The notes beneath the pieces were generated by a model that was not told where the DNA came from, made no database searches, and saw only the letters and a program-made list of their open reading frames with translations. This document shows, piece by piece, positions 15,781-23,988 of a stretch of 64,000 nt of DNA. The stretch lies in the NCBI RefSeq assembly GCF_014117325.1, contig NZ_CP059732.1, forward strand, positions 372,001 to 436,000. The letters run 5' to 3'. Each line of letters starts with the position of its first letter. Position 1 is the stretch's first letter. A program made the position numbers and the translations under genes. Source of the stretch: Spirosoma foliorum (lineage in GTDB: Bacteria; Bacteroidota; Bacteroidia; Cytophagales; Spirosomataceae).

Positions 15781-17238
15781 CCTCGTCAGGGCATCCTGCC
15801 ATTTTTTAAACTCGGCCCGGTAGACTTTGTGCCGATCTAAGTCGGGTTCAAATGTTTCGCCAAAAGCCACACGATCGGCCGCTTCGTCCAGCGTTTTTAC
15901 CTGGCCAATGGCTTTCATGGTCAATAGAATAGCGCCCATCGATCCGCTTTCGTTGCTGGCATTCAGGCGTACTGGAACCCCCGCCATATCGGCCAGCATC
16001 TGTACCCACAAGGTTGACTGCGCAAAGCCGCCATTGGCGTGAATGACTCGCGCTGGGCCTGTGTATTCTTTGAGTAATTCGTTAATGCTAAGCAGGTTGA
16101 ACAAGACGCCTTCCAGTGCCGCCCGGACAAAGTGGGCTCGGGTGTGCTGCCAATCGACATGCAGATAAGCCCCCCGCACCGACGCATCCCATAAAGGAGC
16201 GCGTTCGCCCTGCAAATAGGGTAGGAACAATAACCCATCCGAACCGGGATCTATAGTTTCGGCTTCTTCCAAAACGGCTTTTGTATCCTGTTGGGTCAAT
16301 TTTTCGGATACCCACTCCAGCACGTTCCCACCGTTGTTGGTTGGACCGCCAACGGCATAGTAGCCTTCATCCAGAAAATAGCAGAAGAGTCGTCCTTTGG
16401 GGTCACGAAGGGGTTTGCGTACAGTTTGGCGAATGGCACCACTTGTGCCGATGGTAAGCGTAGCGGTACCACGTTTTATGGCTCCGGCCCCAAGATTTGC
16501 CAGACAACCATCAGAAGCCCCAATAACCAGCGAAACTCCATCTGGTAAGCCTGTTCCGGCTGTATCGGGCCGGGGTTTATATGTTCGCAGGAACGTTGTG
16601 GGAACGGGCGTCGATAGTTGATCGACCCGGACGCCCGCATAGTCCATCGCGCGTTTGCTCCAGTGGCGTTTGCTCTCGTTAAATAGGCCGGTTGCGGTTG
16701 CAATTGAGAAATCAATTTCAAATTCACCCGTCAGTTTTTGCCACAAAAACTCTTTAATCGAGCCAAAGTGAGCAGTACGGCGCAACAAACGTGGGTCGTG
16801 TTCACGCATCCAGGCCAGTTTGCAAAGCGGAATCATGGGGTGAATAGGCGTGCCCGTTTCTTCATGAATGGTCTTTCCTAAATCAGCGTGCTTCGTTCGT
16901 AAGTCGTTGGCCTGTGCTTCCGCTCGATTGTCGGACCAAAGGATTGCGTTGCCTAATGACGCCCCATGAATATCCATGGGTAAAAGGCTATGCATCGCTG
17001 TACAAAAAGCAACGTGCGTAATTGTATGGCCATTTTGGCTTGCCTCCCGGCATACCTCCGAAATCACTTGTACAAAAGCAGACCAGATTTCATTAGGGTC
17101 CTGTTCGGCATAACCGGGTTCGGGATTGAGCGTTGTGAGTGGAGCGGATGCATGAGCCAGAATCTGACTCAAATCCGGCGGCATAGCCAGGGCTTTTACG
17201 TTGGTAGTACCGACGTCAACGCCAACGAAGCAATTCAT
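15775..17238 (-). CDS. FGGY-family carbohydrate kinase (gluconokinase-like)
   Basis: A 487-aa sugar kinase with the FGGY signature: GVDVGTTNVKALA (phosphate-1 loop) at the start, TAMHSLLPMD in the substrate region, TIGTSGAIR, and HANGGFAQSTLW in the ATPase domain. The MHSLLPMD segment is similar to gluconate kinases of the GntK/FGGY type; xylulokinase is the alternative. It is the last gene of a three-gene run with a lactonase-like amidohydrolase and an FAH-family hydrolase, a sugar-acid catabolic context. The substrate is probably a sugar acid or ketose made in that pathway. Confidence 0.82.
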   Translation of the reverse strand: MNCFVGVDVGTTNVKALAMPPDLSQILAHASAPLTTLNPEPGYAEQDPNEIWSAFVQVISEVCREASQNGHTITHVAFCTAMHSLLPMDIHGASLGNAILWSDNRAEAQANDLRTKHADLGKTIHEETGTPIHPMIPLCKLAWMREHDPRLLRRTAHFGSIKEFLWQKLTGEFEIDFSIATATGLFNESKRHWSKRAMDYAGVRVDQLSTPVPTTFLRTYKPRPDTAGTGLPDGVSLVIGASDGCLANLGAGAIKRGTATLTIGTSGAIRQTVRKPLRDPKGRLFCYFLDEGYYAVGGPTNNGGNVLEWVSEKLTQQDTKAVLEEAETIDPGSDGLLFLPYLQGERAPLWDASVRGAYLHVDWQHTRAHFVRAALEGVLFNLLSINELLKEYTGPARVIHANGGFAQSTLWVQMLADMAGVPVRLNASNESGSMGAILLTMKAIGQVKTLDEAADRVAFGETFEPDLDRHKVYRAEFKKWQDALTRL

Positions 17239-17253
17239 AAGCTTGGTGTTTTC

Positions 17254-17334
17254 GGTTTTCAGTTTATGGTTTATAGTAGGCTAACGCGTCTATTGTTCTT
17301 GCGTCAGCTTACCGTAAACCGTAAACTGAAAACC
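17254..17334. repeat. 34-bp imperfect palindrome sharing the bipartite core
   Basis: Arms at 17254-17287 and 17301-17334, imperfect. The minus-strand centre (17280-17308) reads GCTGACGCAAG, eight bases, then GACGCGTTAGC, almost the same as at 10575-10603. The arms share GTTTACGGT words with elements at 10.6, 46.6 and 55.5 kb. It separates the amidohydrolase from the kinase gene. Confidence 0.8.
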
Positions 17335-17341
17335 ATTTACT

Positions 17342-18172
17342 TTATGTAGTCAAGTTGTAAAACGACACCGCATTTTCGCCGAATACCTTCGCGCGCACTT
17401 CCTCGCCCCAGGCATCTACATATTCTTCGACCAGCGTTTTAACCTGCGTATAGTTGGCAGCTACTAAGCATACGGGCCAATCGGAGCCAAACATCAATCG
17501 GTTGGGGCCGAAATGTTCGAAGACAACATCCAGGTATGGAAAGAAATCTTTCTTGCTCCAGTTGTGCCAGTCCGCTTCGGTTACCATGCCCGACAGTTTA
17601 CAGGAAACATTTTTGTTCCTGGCGATCTCAGCCATAAAATTCGACCAGCGACTGATCTCCTGCTTTTTGATATAGGGTTTTGCCAGGTGATCGATCACAA
17701 AGTTGATTTCGGGAAGAGCACGCACTAGCTGCAAAGCTGCTTTTAGTTGGCTGGGGTAAATCAGAATGTCGTATGTCAGGCCATAATCGGCTAGTTGTCG
17801 GATACCTTCGATAACCTCTGGACGAGCCAGAAAATCGTCGGGTTCGGCTTGGGCTACGTGTCGATAGCCTTTGATCTCCTTGTATTGAGAAAAAAAATCC
17901 AGTCGCTCCCGCAACTGCTCCGACTGCAAATCAACCCAGCCTACAACGCCTTTCACGATGTCGTAATTCTGAGTCATGTTGACCAGAAACAGCGTTTCCT
18001 CCTCCGATTGCGAAGCCTGAACGGCTACACATCCATCGATTCCGTTTTGAGCCAAAACCGGTTCTAAATCAGCAGGTAGAAAATCGCGCTGGATGGTAGC
18101 CATATCATCCGTAATCCAGCTATCACGGATAGGGTCAAAATACCAGAAATGTTGGTGGGCGTCGATAGTCAT
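17342..18172 (-). CDS. Amidohydrolase family 2 protein, sugar lactonase-like
   Basis: A 276-aa TIM-barrel metal hydrolase. It starts MTIDAHQHFWYFDP, with the metal-binding H-Q-H motif, and has LMFGSDWPVCL late in the sequence (Asp ligand), the pattern of COG3618 enzymes such as L-fucono-1,5-lactonase and L-rhamnono-lactonase. It would open a sugar-acid lactone. The FAH-family hydrolase upstream and sugar kinase downstream in one direction suggest a non-phosphorylating deoxysugar route; fuconate dehydratase and a dehydrogenase are not in view. Confidence 0.82.
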   Translation of the reverse strand: MTIDAHQHFWYFDPIRDSWITDDMATIQRDFLPADLEPVLAQNGIDGCVAVQASQSEEETLFLVNMTQNYDIVKGVVGWVDLQSEQLRERLDFFSQYKEIKGYRHVAQAEPDDFLARPEVIEGIRQLADYGLTYDILIYPSQLKAALQLVRALPEINFVIDHLAKPYIKKQEISRWSNFMAEIARNKNVSCKLSGMVTEADWHNWSKKDFFPYLDVVFEHFGPNRLMFGSDWPVCLVAANYTQVKTLVEEYVDAWGEEVRAKVFGENAVSFYNLTT

Positions 18173-18186
18173 GTACGAATTATTTT

Positions 18187-18265
18187 ATTTACGATGTACG
18201 AATTACGATGTACGATTTCTTCCTGCGCCAGCAAAATCGCACATCGTAATTCGTACATCGTAAAT
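18187..18265. repeat. 33-bp palindrome with related GCTGGCGCAGG loop
   Basis: Arms at 18187-18219 and 18233-18265 match at 31 of 33 positions and are made of ACGATGTACGAATT words. The minus-strand loop reads GCTGGCGCAGGAA, one or two changes from the core in other elements. It touches the stop codon of the FAH gene and lies just upstream of the amidohydrolase start. Confidence 0.75.
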
Positions 18266-19119
18266 TAAGTAAATGCTACCGCCGTTTGTTTCTGTTGGCC
18301 TAAACCCTCGATGCCCAGCTCGACTACGTCGCCGGGTTTGAGGAAACGTTGTGGTTTCAAACCCATGCCCACACCTGCTGGCGTACCTGTGGAAATAACG
18401 TCACCAGGAAGTAACGTCATGAACTGGCTGAGGTAGCTAACCAAAGTCGGCACATTGAAAATCATATCGTCCGTATTGGAGTTTTGTAATTCCTCGCCAT
18501 TGATTTTTAGCCAGAGATTCAGGTTATTAGGCTCAGGCACTTCATCTTTCGTAACCAAATAGGGTCCCAGAGGAGCGAAGGTATCTGCACTTTTCCCTTT
18601 CACCCATTGTCCACCACGCTCCAACTGCCAGGCGCGTTCGCTGTAGTCGTTGTGCACAGCATAGCCTGCTACATAATCCATAGCATCATCTAGCTCAACA
18701 TAGCTGGCTTTTTTACCAATGATAATGGCTAATTCGACTTCCCAGTCTGTTTTTTCGGAACGCTTAGGGATTACGACGTTGTCATTTGGCCCACAAAAAG
18801 CCGTCGTTGATTTAAAGAAAACAATGGGCTCTGCCGGAACAGGTGCATTGGTTTCAGCAGCGTGCTTGGCATAGTTCAGGCCAATACAGACTATTTTAGA
18901 TGGGCGCTTGGTACAAGGGCCGAAGCGTTCGTCGGAAGACACTTCGGGGCAAGTGTGTGCATGAGCAGTAAGCCAGTGAGCCAGACGTTCTGGACCATTG
19001 CTGGCAAAAAATGATTCATCGTAATCTTCACCAAAGTGGGTTACGTCAATATGTTGGCCGGTAGGTAATACAACGCCGGGGTGTTCGTGGTCGGGCGAGC
19101 CGAAGCGGAAAAGTTTCAT
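18265..19119 (-). CDS. Fumarylacetoacetate hydrolase family protein (2,4-diketo-3-deoxy-L-fuconate hydrolase-like)
   Basis: A 284-aa FAH-domain enzyme that cleaves C-C bonds in diketo acids. Visible motifs are GLNYAKHAAE (80-89), the metal-ligand segment DWEVELAI (125-132), NDYSERAWQ (157-165) and GKSADTFAPLGP (175-186). The closest functional match by context and sequence style is the L-fuconate/L-rhamnonate pathway enzyme that splits the 2,4-diketo-3-deoxy acid to pyruvate and lactate, or an ureidoglycolate-lyase-like protein. I chose the ATG at 19119 (MKLFRFGSPD); the upstream in-frame start at 19176 adds 19 unconvincing residues. It heads the sugar-acid run. Confidence 0.83.
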   Translation of the reverse strand: MKLFRFGSPDHEHPGVVLPTGQHIDVTHFGEDYDESFFASNGPERLAHWLTAHAHTCPEVSSDERFGPCTKRPSKIVCIGLNYAKHAAETNAPVPAEPIVFFKSTTAFCGPNDNVVIPKRSEKTDWEVELAIIIGKKASYVELDDAMDYVAGYAVHNDYSERAWQLERGGQWVKGKSADTFAPLGPYLVTKDEVPEPNNLNLWLKINGEELQNSNTDDMIFNVPTLVSYLSQFMTLLPGDVISTGTPAGVGMGLKPQRFLKPGDVVELGIEGLGQQKQTAVAFT

Positions 19120-19217
19120 GCGGTAAAATTCAGCTATTTTTTGGTAAAAGGGTATTTGGGCGTGTTTTTTAACCATACTGATTTTGGTATGGCATTAGGA
19201 GTAGCCTTTTAATAAGG

Positions 19218-19541
19218 TTATTCGAATCGTTCTGTCAACCGATTTGGGTCTTGTCTTACATCGAATACCGTCAGTATCAATACATGCTGCGGATCAACTA
19301 TTCGGTAAATAATTTTATGATAGCCTTCCAGCAAATAGCGAGGTTTGCCTGGGTGTTCGGCTAGCAAAGGTTCTTGTTGACCAATTTCAAGAAAGCCTTT
19401 TTTGAGTAATTCAACTCGGTCTATAATTCGACTTACGATTCGGTCTGCCAGTGTAGTAGAATGAGCAGCATAAAAGTCGAAAATAGTTTGCAAATCCTCC
19501 AGCGATGGATTTGTCCATGTAATGCTTACTTCTTGCCCCAC
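19218..19541 (-). CDS. ParE/RelE-type toxin
   Basis: A 107-aa type II toxin of the RelE/ParE superfamily. It starts EVSITWTNPSLEDLQTIFDFYA and has the core strand PGKPRYLLEGYHKIIYRI followed by VLILTVFDVRQDPNRL, which is characteristic. Without the active-site test, ribosome-dependent RNase (RelE) and gyrase inhibitor (ParE) cannot be separated, though the FDVRQ-type ending is common in ParE. The GTG start overlaps the antitoxin gene by 16 bases, a normal coupled arrangement. Confidence 0.85.
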   Translation of the reverse strand: MGQEVSITWTNPSLEDLQTIFDFYAAHSTTLADRIVSRIIDRVELLKKGFLEIGQQEPLLAEHPGKPRYLLEGYHKIIYRIVDPQHVLILTVFDVRQDPNRLTERFE

Positions 19542-19768
19542 GTAGCGATCAATTTTTTGACGTCTTCATGATCAGTTACTTCTCCACGGCGAGCAGCTTC
19601 TTCGGCCCGTTCAATTTTTGCCAGAAATGTTTCCTGGCTCATTGGCTGGCTGGGGTAATCTGTGAGAGAGGGCGTATATAACAAACTGGCTATCTCGCGA
19701 AGCAGTAAAGCATCGTTCGTTTCGAGCACTTTCTCGATTACCTTAATTTTTTCTTCGGCAGCTGTCAT
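19526..19768 (-). CDS. Antitoxin of the ParE/RelE-type module
   Basis: An 80-aa acidic protein encoded directly upstream of the toxin. It has a helix-rich N-terminus (AAEEKIKVIEKVLETNDALLLREIASLL) and a PMSQETFLAKIERAEEAARRGEVT segment, the part that typically wraps the toxin. It is of the addiction-module antitoxin type with no clear DNA-binding ribbon-helix-helix, so autoregulation cannot be judged. The pair sits between the FAH gene and a hypothetical gene. Confidence 0.8.
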   Translation of the reverse strand: MTAAEEKIKVIEKVLETNDALLLREIASLLYTPSLTDYPSQPMSQETFLAKIERAEEAARRGEVTDHEDVKKLIATWGKK

Positions 19769-19794
19769 AAGGCTAGGTTATTTAAGTTTTGAGA

Positions 19795-20370
19795 TTAAGC
19801 CTGATCTATTAGCCATTCCGGCAAAATTTGTTTGTATGTAATTACGCTGTTTTTGCAAGCTACATCAATTTTGTCAAATGCCTGTTGCTTCAAAAAACTA
19901 CTATCAGGTAAAGCCTGTATTAGTGTGACAACAACTTTGAGCGACTTTCTACGGAATGGCTTTAAAGCTACAATTTCTCGATAGTCATTATCATTTTGAT
20001 TTCGATATAATTCTTTATATGCCTCGTTGCAGTAGTTGCCCCATGATCTCATTAACTGAGAGAAAAAATAATGTTTCTCATTATTCGTAGTACGAAATGT
20101 AGAGTGGTAACGGTCGCATTTTTCTTGAAGATCAATCAAACTGTTGATGGACCAATATTTATTTTCATACTCGTATCGCTGCCACATTATTTCCTTTCTC
20201 ATAAAGCATTCATGTAAGATATCTTCAGTAATGAAATGATCGTTTCGTATGTCTTGAAGCGTTTTTCCACTAATTCTAACTCCTAGCTGCTTTAGGTTAA
20301 TTATTAAAGTGGTTAAATCCGCAGACGTAGATATCATTTTGATTAGATTATCTAAACTTTGGAAGTCCAT
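19795..20370 (-). CDS. Hypothetical protein, 191 aa, AT-rich gene
   Basis: No family recognised. A largely helical, soluble protein (MDFQSLDNLIKMI at the start) rich in Asn, Tyr, Lys and aromatic residues, with EKHYFFSQLMRSWGNYCNEAYKELY in the middle and a polar C-terminus. The gene reads AT-richer than sufB and the sugar-acid genes on either side, as in transferred DNA. It stands between sufB and the toxin-antitoxin pair, 26 bases from the antitoxin start, and may belong to the same acquired segment. Confidence 0.6.
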   Translation of the reverse strand: MDFQSLDNLIKMISTSADLTTLIINLKQLGVRISGKTLQDIRNDHFITEDILHECFMRKEIMWQRYEYENKYWSINSLIDLQEKCDRYHSTFRTTNNEKHYFFSQLMRSWGNYCNEAYKELYRNQNDNDYREIVALKPFRRKSLKVVVTLIQALPDSSFLKQQAFDKIDVACKNSVITYKQILPEWLIDQA

Positions 20371-20389
20371 AGCGATTTGTTTATAAAAA

Positions 20390-20413
20390 AGCCCCCACGT
20401 TTCCGCAGAGGCT
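20390..20413 (-). terminator. Intrinsic terminator of sufB
   Basis: Read on the minus strand, a stem of about ten pairs with G-U pairs (AGCCTCTGCG with CGTGGGGGCT, 4-base loop) followed by a run of six T. It lies 28 bases behind the sufB stop, so sufB transcription probably ends here. Confidence 0.7.
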
Positions 20414-20440
20414 CTAATATAAGCATAATCTATATACTAG

Positions 20441-21916
20441 TTACCCAACGCTACCTTCAAGGCTAATAGCCAGTAGTTTTTGGGCTTCTACCGCAAATTC
20501 CATAGGAAGTTGATTTAAGACTTCTTTGGCGTAACCGTTGATAATCAGGGCTACAGCCTGCTCGGTTGGAATGCCGCGCTGGTTGCAATAGAACAATTGG
20601 TCTTCACCAATTTTAGACGTTGTTGCTTCGTGTTCAACCGTGGCCGAAGGGTTGTTTACTTCCAGATAGGGGAAGGTATGGGCACCGCATTTATCGCCCA
20701 GCAAAAGCGAGTCGCATTGGGAGTAATTCCGGGCATTTTCGGCACGTTTTAAAACCTGCACCAAACCCCGGTAAGAGTTCTGGCTTTTTCCCGCCGAAAT
20801 ACCTTTCGAAACAATCCGACTTTTGGTGTTCTTACCAATATGGATCATTTTGGTACCTGTGTCGGCTTGCTGCATGTTATTCGTAACAGCTACTGAATAA
20901 AACTCACCAATCGAGTTGTCGCCTTTTAGAATAACCGAAGGGTATTTCCAGGTGATGGACGAGCCGGTTTCAACCTGCGTCCAGGAAATTTTAGCGTTCG
21001 GACCATCGCAGATACCACGCTTGGTCACGAAGTTGTAAATTCCACCTTTTCCGTCTTTATCGCCTGGATACCAGTTTTGTACGGTCGAATATTTGATTTC
21101 GGCATTGCCCATCGCAATCAGTTCAACTACGGCAGCGTGAAGCTGATTTTCATCGCGCATAGGAGCCGTGCAACCTTCGAGGTAACTCACATACGAACCT
21201 TCATCCGCAATGATCAATGTCCGTTCGAACTGACCCGTTCCGGCTGCATTGATCCGGAAATAGGTCGATAACTCCATCGGGCAACGAACCCCTTTCGGAA
21301 TGTAGCAGAACGAGCCATCGGTAAAGACAGCCGCATTCAGGGCTGCAAAGTAGTTGTCTTTGGCTGGAACAACCGATCCTAAGTATTTCTTAACGAGTTC
21401 AGGGTGTTCATGAACGGCTTCTGTAATAGAACAGAAAATAATACCCCGTTCGGCAAGGTCTTTTTTGAACGTAGTGGCTACCGACACCGAGTCCATAACG
21501 GCATCTACCGCTACGCGTGGGCGGTCACCTTCCGGTTCGATAACACCGGCCAGCCGTTTCTGTTCGTTCAGCGAAATACCGAGCCGCTTAAACGTATCCA
21601 GCAGTTCGGGGTCAATTTCGTCGAGGGAGTTAACAGTCTTCTTTTGCTTCGGAGCCGAGTAATATTTAATGGCTTGATAGTCAATCTTTGGATAGAAAAC
21701 ATTGGGCCACGTAGGCTCAGTCATTTCCTGCCACATACGGAATGCTTTCAGACGATTCTCAAGAAGCCAGTCGGGTTCATTTTTCTTCGCAGAAATGAAT
21801 CGAATCGTACTTTCATCAAGACCAACAGGAGCCTCATCGGCTTCAATCAGCGTCTCAAATCCGTATTTATATTCGGCGTTGGTAATACTCTCTAAAATTT
21901 CAACGTCCTTGCTCAT
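20441..21916 (-). CDS. sufB: Fe-S cluster assembly protein SufB
   Basis: A 491-aa scaffold subunit of the SufBCD complex that assembles Fe-S clusters in the cytoplasm. The SufB core is evident: [64 protein letters not shown] and the C-terminal [30 protein letters not shown] chose the ATG at 21916 (MSKDVEILE); the longer start at 21952 adds 12 residues. sufC, sufD and sufS, its usual neighbours, are not next to it; a terminator and then an unknown gene follow. They must be elsewhere in the genome. Confidence 0.95.
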   Translation of the reverse strand: MSKDVEILESITNAEYKYGFETLIEADEAPVGLDESTIRFISAKKNEPDWLLENRLKAFRMWQEMTEPTWPNVFYPKIDYQAIKYYSAPKQKKTVNSLDEIDPELLDTFKRLGISLNEQKRLAGVIEPEGDRPRVAVDAVMDSVSVATTFKKDLAERGIIFCSITEAVHEHPELVKKYLGSVVPAKDNYFAALNAAVFTDGSFCYIPKGVRCPMELSTYFRINAAGTGQFERTLIIADEGSYVSYLEGCTAPMRDENQLHAAVVELIAMGNAEIKYSTVQNWYPGDKDGKGGIYNFVTKRGICDGPNAKISWTQVETGSSITWKYPSVILKGDNSIGEFYSVAVTNNMQQADTGTKMIHIGKNTKSRIVSKGISAGKSQNSYRGLVQVLKRAENARNYSQCDSLLLGDKCGAHTFPYLEVNNPSATVEHEATTSKIGEDQLFYCNQRGIPTEQAVALIINGYAKEVLNQLPMEFAVEAQKLLAISLEGSVG

Positions 21917-22122
21917 AGTCTCGGTTAATTGCCCGGTACTCAACCAGTGCAATACTTTTTTAACAATTTGCCCGATATGTACGTTCCGGGCAGGTTGGAC
22001 AAATATCGGAAACTTTCCGTTACGTCAGTTATTTTAGCGCCTATAGTCTATCTGTTTATAGCGATGCTAAAGAAGCTCGCAGACAGAAAGCGATAACAAC
22101 GAAATATCCTCCCATTAAAGCA

Positions 22123-22154
22123 CGAATGCCATCACCCCAGGATGATGGCATTCG
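22123..22154. terminator. Hairpin after the lipoprotein gene
   Basis: Perfect 12-base stem, 22123-22134 with 22143-22154 (CGAATGCCATCA), 8-base loop. It lies just downstream of the lipoprotein stop at 22178 on the minus strand and can terminate it. No strong T run follows on that strand. Confidence 0.65.
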
Positions 22155-22177
22155 TAAACTGATTAGATCAACACGAA

Positions 22178-22882
22178 CTATTTCGCGGTTACCTTAATGG
22201 TGCTATAGTACAGTGTAGTTAGACCTTCATAGCCCGAGTCGGTTCCAACAACGAGCCAGAGTTCACCCTGGGCATTGGTGCGAACGGTAAGTGGAGCGTC
22301 AGCATTACTACGGGTGATTAGTTTATAACTGGTTACGTCGTCACCAGCGCCAATATTGCCTAGCAAGGTGGCATCCTTACCTCCCGTAGACTGATTTCCT
22401 TTGTCCAGATTAATGCTGTAAAAACCATTTTTCAGCACTTTAGTAGGTTCTGTAGCGGTGGCTCCCGCTTTCAGATAAACGCTTCCCCCTGGAGAACCGC
22501 CAATTCCTATTGAATTCGTAGCGTATGCCGATGCTAGCTCAATATCGAAAACCAGTTTATACTCTGCGTTGACCTGCAGACCGGAAATTTTCTTCTTAAG
22601 AAACATAAAAAGATCATCGCTTCGGTTCATGCTCGATACCCGGATCGATTTGCGGGTCGAATCCAGCGGACTGGGTAAAGCAGACCATCCCGATTCAAAC
22701 TGGATATCCTGTTGCTGGGTACTGTAATCGGCAATGTCGGCTTGCCAGCCATCCTGGTTTTGTTTGAAGTTGGATTGATAAATAATGTTAGGGGATATCA
22801 CCGGATTCAGCTCCTTTTGGCAGGATGAAGCGATGAGCGAAAAGATAATGGTAACGATGAGCAAAAATGAATTTAAACGCAT
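22178..22882 (-). CDS. Lipoprotein with beta-sandwich-like domain
   Basis: A 234-aa exported lipoprotein. From the ATG at 22882 it has a lipid-attachment signal, MRLNSFLLIVTIIFSLIASSC, with Cys at about 21 and then a mature part beginning QKELNP. The rest is rich in Thr, Ser and Gly with alternating hydrophobic strands, such as YKLVFDIELASAYATNSIGIGGSPGGSVYLKAG, like a jelly-roll carbohydrate-binding module. I cannot name a family. The longer ORF start at 22951 precedes the true signal peptide. Confidence 0.7.
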   Translation of the reverse strand: MRLNSFLLIVTIIFSLIASSCQKELNPVISPNIIYQSNFKQNQDGWQADIADYSTQQQDIQFESGWSALPSPLDSTRKSIRVSSMNRSDDLFMFLKKKISGLQVNAEYKLVFDIELASAYATNSIGIGGSPGGSVYLKAGATATEPTKVLKNGFYSINLDKGNQSTGGKDATLLGNIGAGDDVTSYKLITRSNADAPLTVRTNAQGELWLVVGTDSGYEGLTTLYYSTIKVTAK

Positions 22883-22955
22883 ACTTGTCTTGTTTGGTTT
22901 GTTTCCGTTGACCCGCTCACCAGGCCAACGGTTGCAACTAGCAAGGTGCAAATCG

Positions 22956-23339
22956 TTAACGCCGACGTGCCGATTCGTCTAATCCTCTCAAGGCGAGATA
23001 GAAAGCAATGACATAAATTAATTGATTTCCGGCACCAGTCCAGTCTTCTTTCAGCGTTGTGCCAAACAATAAAGCACCTATCGTTAGTCCACCCAGAAAG
23101 TAGCCCCATCGGCTAAATTGTCCCCCCAGCAGGATCAGAACCCCAACGGTGAGTTCAACGAATGGTAGGGTATATAAAAAGGCTTTGGTCAGAATGGGAG
23201 GGAGGAGGGTACTGGCAAAGCCAGCTTCTGTTTTTGCCACAAACGCGTTTAGTTTGGGAATGCGTACCAGTCCATGCATGAGCATGTTGATGCCCAGACC
23301 AATACGAATTACAAGCCTGGCTAATTGGCCGTTAGTCAT
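22956..23339 (-). CDS. DoxX family membrane protein
   Basis: A four-helix membrane protein of about 127 aa. Its segments RLVIRIGLGINMLMHGLVRI, FLYTLPFVELTVGVLILLGG, YFLGGLTIGALLFGTTL and LIYVIAFYLALRGLD fit DoxX. Such proteins accompany oxidoreductases or sulfur metabolism, but their role is often unknown. The ATG at 23339 overlaps the stop of the acidic 83-aa gene by eight bases (ATGACTAA), a coupled layout; in-frame starts at 23351 and 23363 would overlap more. I choose 23339. Confidence 0.82.
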   Translation of the reverse strand: MTNGQLARLVIRIGLGINMLMHGLVRIPKLNAFVAKTEAGFASTLLPPILTKAFLYTLPFVELTVGVLILLGGQFSRWGYFLGGLTIGALLFGTTLKEDWTGAGNQLIYVIAFYLALRGLDESARRR

Positions 23340-23583
23340 CGTTAGTTTCATCTGCATCGCCATTTTCTACTGCTTCTTCTTCCAGTACATCATCGTTAAG
23401 GCCGTAATCGCCGTCCGATTCATCAAGCGCAACCTCTGCTTTTTCGGGTTCAGGGCCTGATGCGTGGACGGGATTTAGTTGCTGGTCTTGTGGAATTCCA
23501 GCAGTCGCTTCTTCGCTTTGGGCCATTGGTTGAATAATGCCCTGATTTCCATCATCAGCGGGGTTATAGTCGTTGGTGTTCAT
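23332..23583 (-). CDS. Acidic small protein, 83 aa, upstream of doxX
   Basis: No family recognised. MNTNDYNPADDGNQ at the start, then a strongly acidic C-terminal half (EPEKAEVALDESDGDYGLNDDVLEEEAVENGDADETNDD) and almost no hydrophobic core, so it is likely disordered. It ends inside the doxX start. A second gene of the same kind is 62 bases upstream. Such proteins could bind Ca2+ or basic partners; the function is not known. Confidence 0.55.
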   Translation of the reverse strand: MNTNDYNPADDGNQGIIQPMAQSEEATAGIPQDQQLNPVHASGPEPEKAEVALDESDGDYGLNDDVLEEEAVENGDADETNDD

Positions 23584-23610
23584 GGTGTTGATTTTTAGGG
23601 ATTTATCATT

Positions 23611-23643
23611 AAACCTATAAGGTTTTTGAAGCCTTATAGGTTT
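23611..23643. repeat. 12-bp perfect hairpin AAACCTATAAGG
   Basis: Perfect arms at 23611-23622 and 23632-23643, 9-base loop. It lies between the two acidic genes, and its right end is three bases from the upstream gene's stop, so it may terminate it. Confidence 0.65.
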
Positions 23644-23645
23644 GC

Positions 23646-23888
23646 TTACACACTACCAGAGCGGGTTACATGGCCTCCTAAGGCATAATTATCGTCCTGA
23701 TGGTGATCATGTTCGCCGGTTGGATCGCCATCTTCGTCTACAGGTTCATCGTCAAGTTCTTCATTCACTGCTTCTTCTTCGGTCTCGTCGCCGTTTTGGT
23801 TCTTAATGGTGTCCGCGTCAGTTCCGCCGATTCGTGCATCGACCAGGGCAGTACCGCTAGGATTTGGGTGATTTAGTGAGGTTATCAT
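23646..23888 (-). CDS. Acidic small protein, 80 aa
   Basis: No family recognised. It begins MITSLNHPNPSGTALVDARI, has a central acidic stretch (ETEEEAVNEELDDEPVDEDGDPTGEHDHHQDD) and ends NYALGGHVTRSGSV. The composition is like the 83-aa protein downstream (DxD/E-rich, few hydrophobics), but the sequences do not align, so this is shared bias rather than a clear duplication. The HDHHQDD cluster could bind a metal. Confidence 0.55.
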   Translation of the reverse strand: MITSLNHPNPSGTALVDARIGGTDADTIKNQNGDETEEEAVNEELDDEPVDEDGDPTGEHDHHQDDNYALGGHVTRSGSV

Positions 23889-23988
23889 ATCCGTTGCGTA
23901 ATTTGGTTATAACAAGATAACTCGTTAGAATAGCGAAAAGTTAGACTTAAGTCGCTGCCTCTTCTCCGCATTTTACTCGATATACGCT

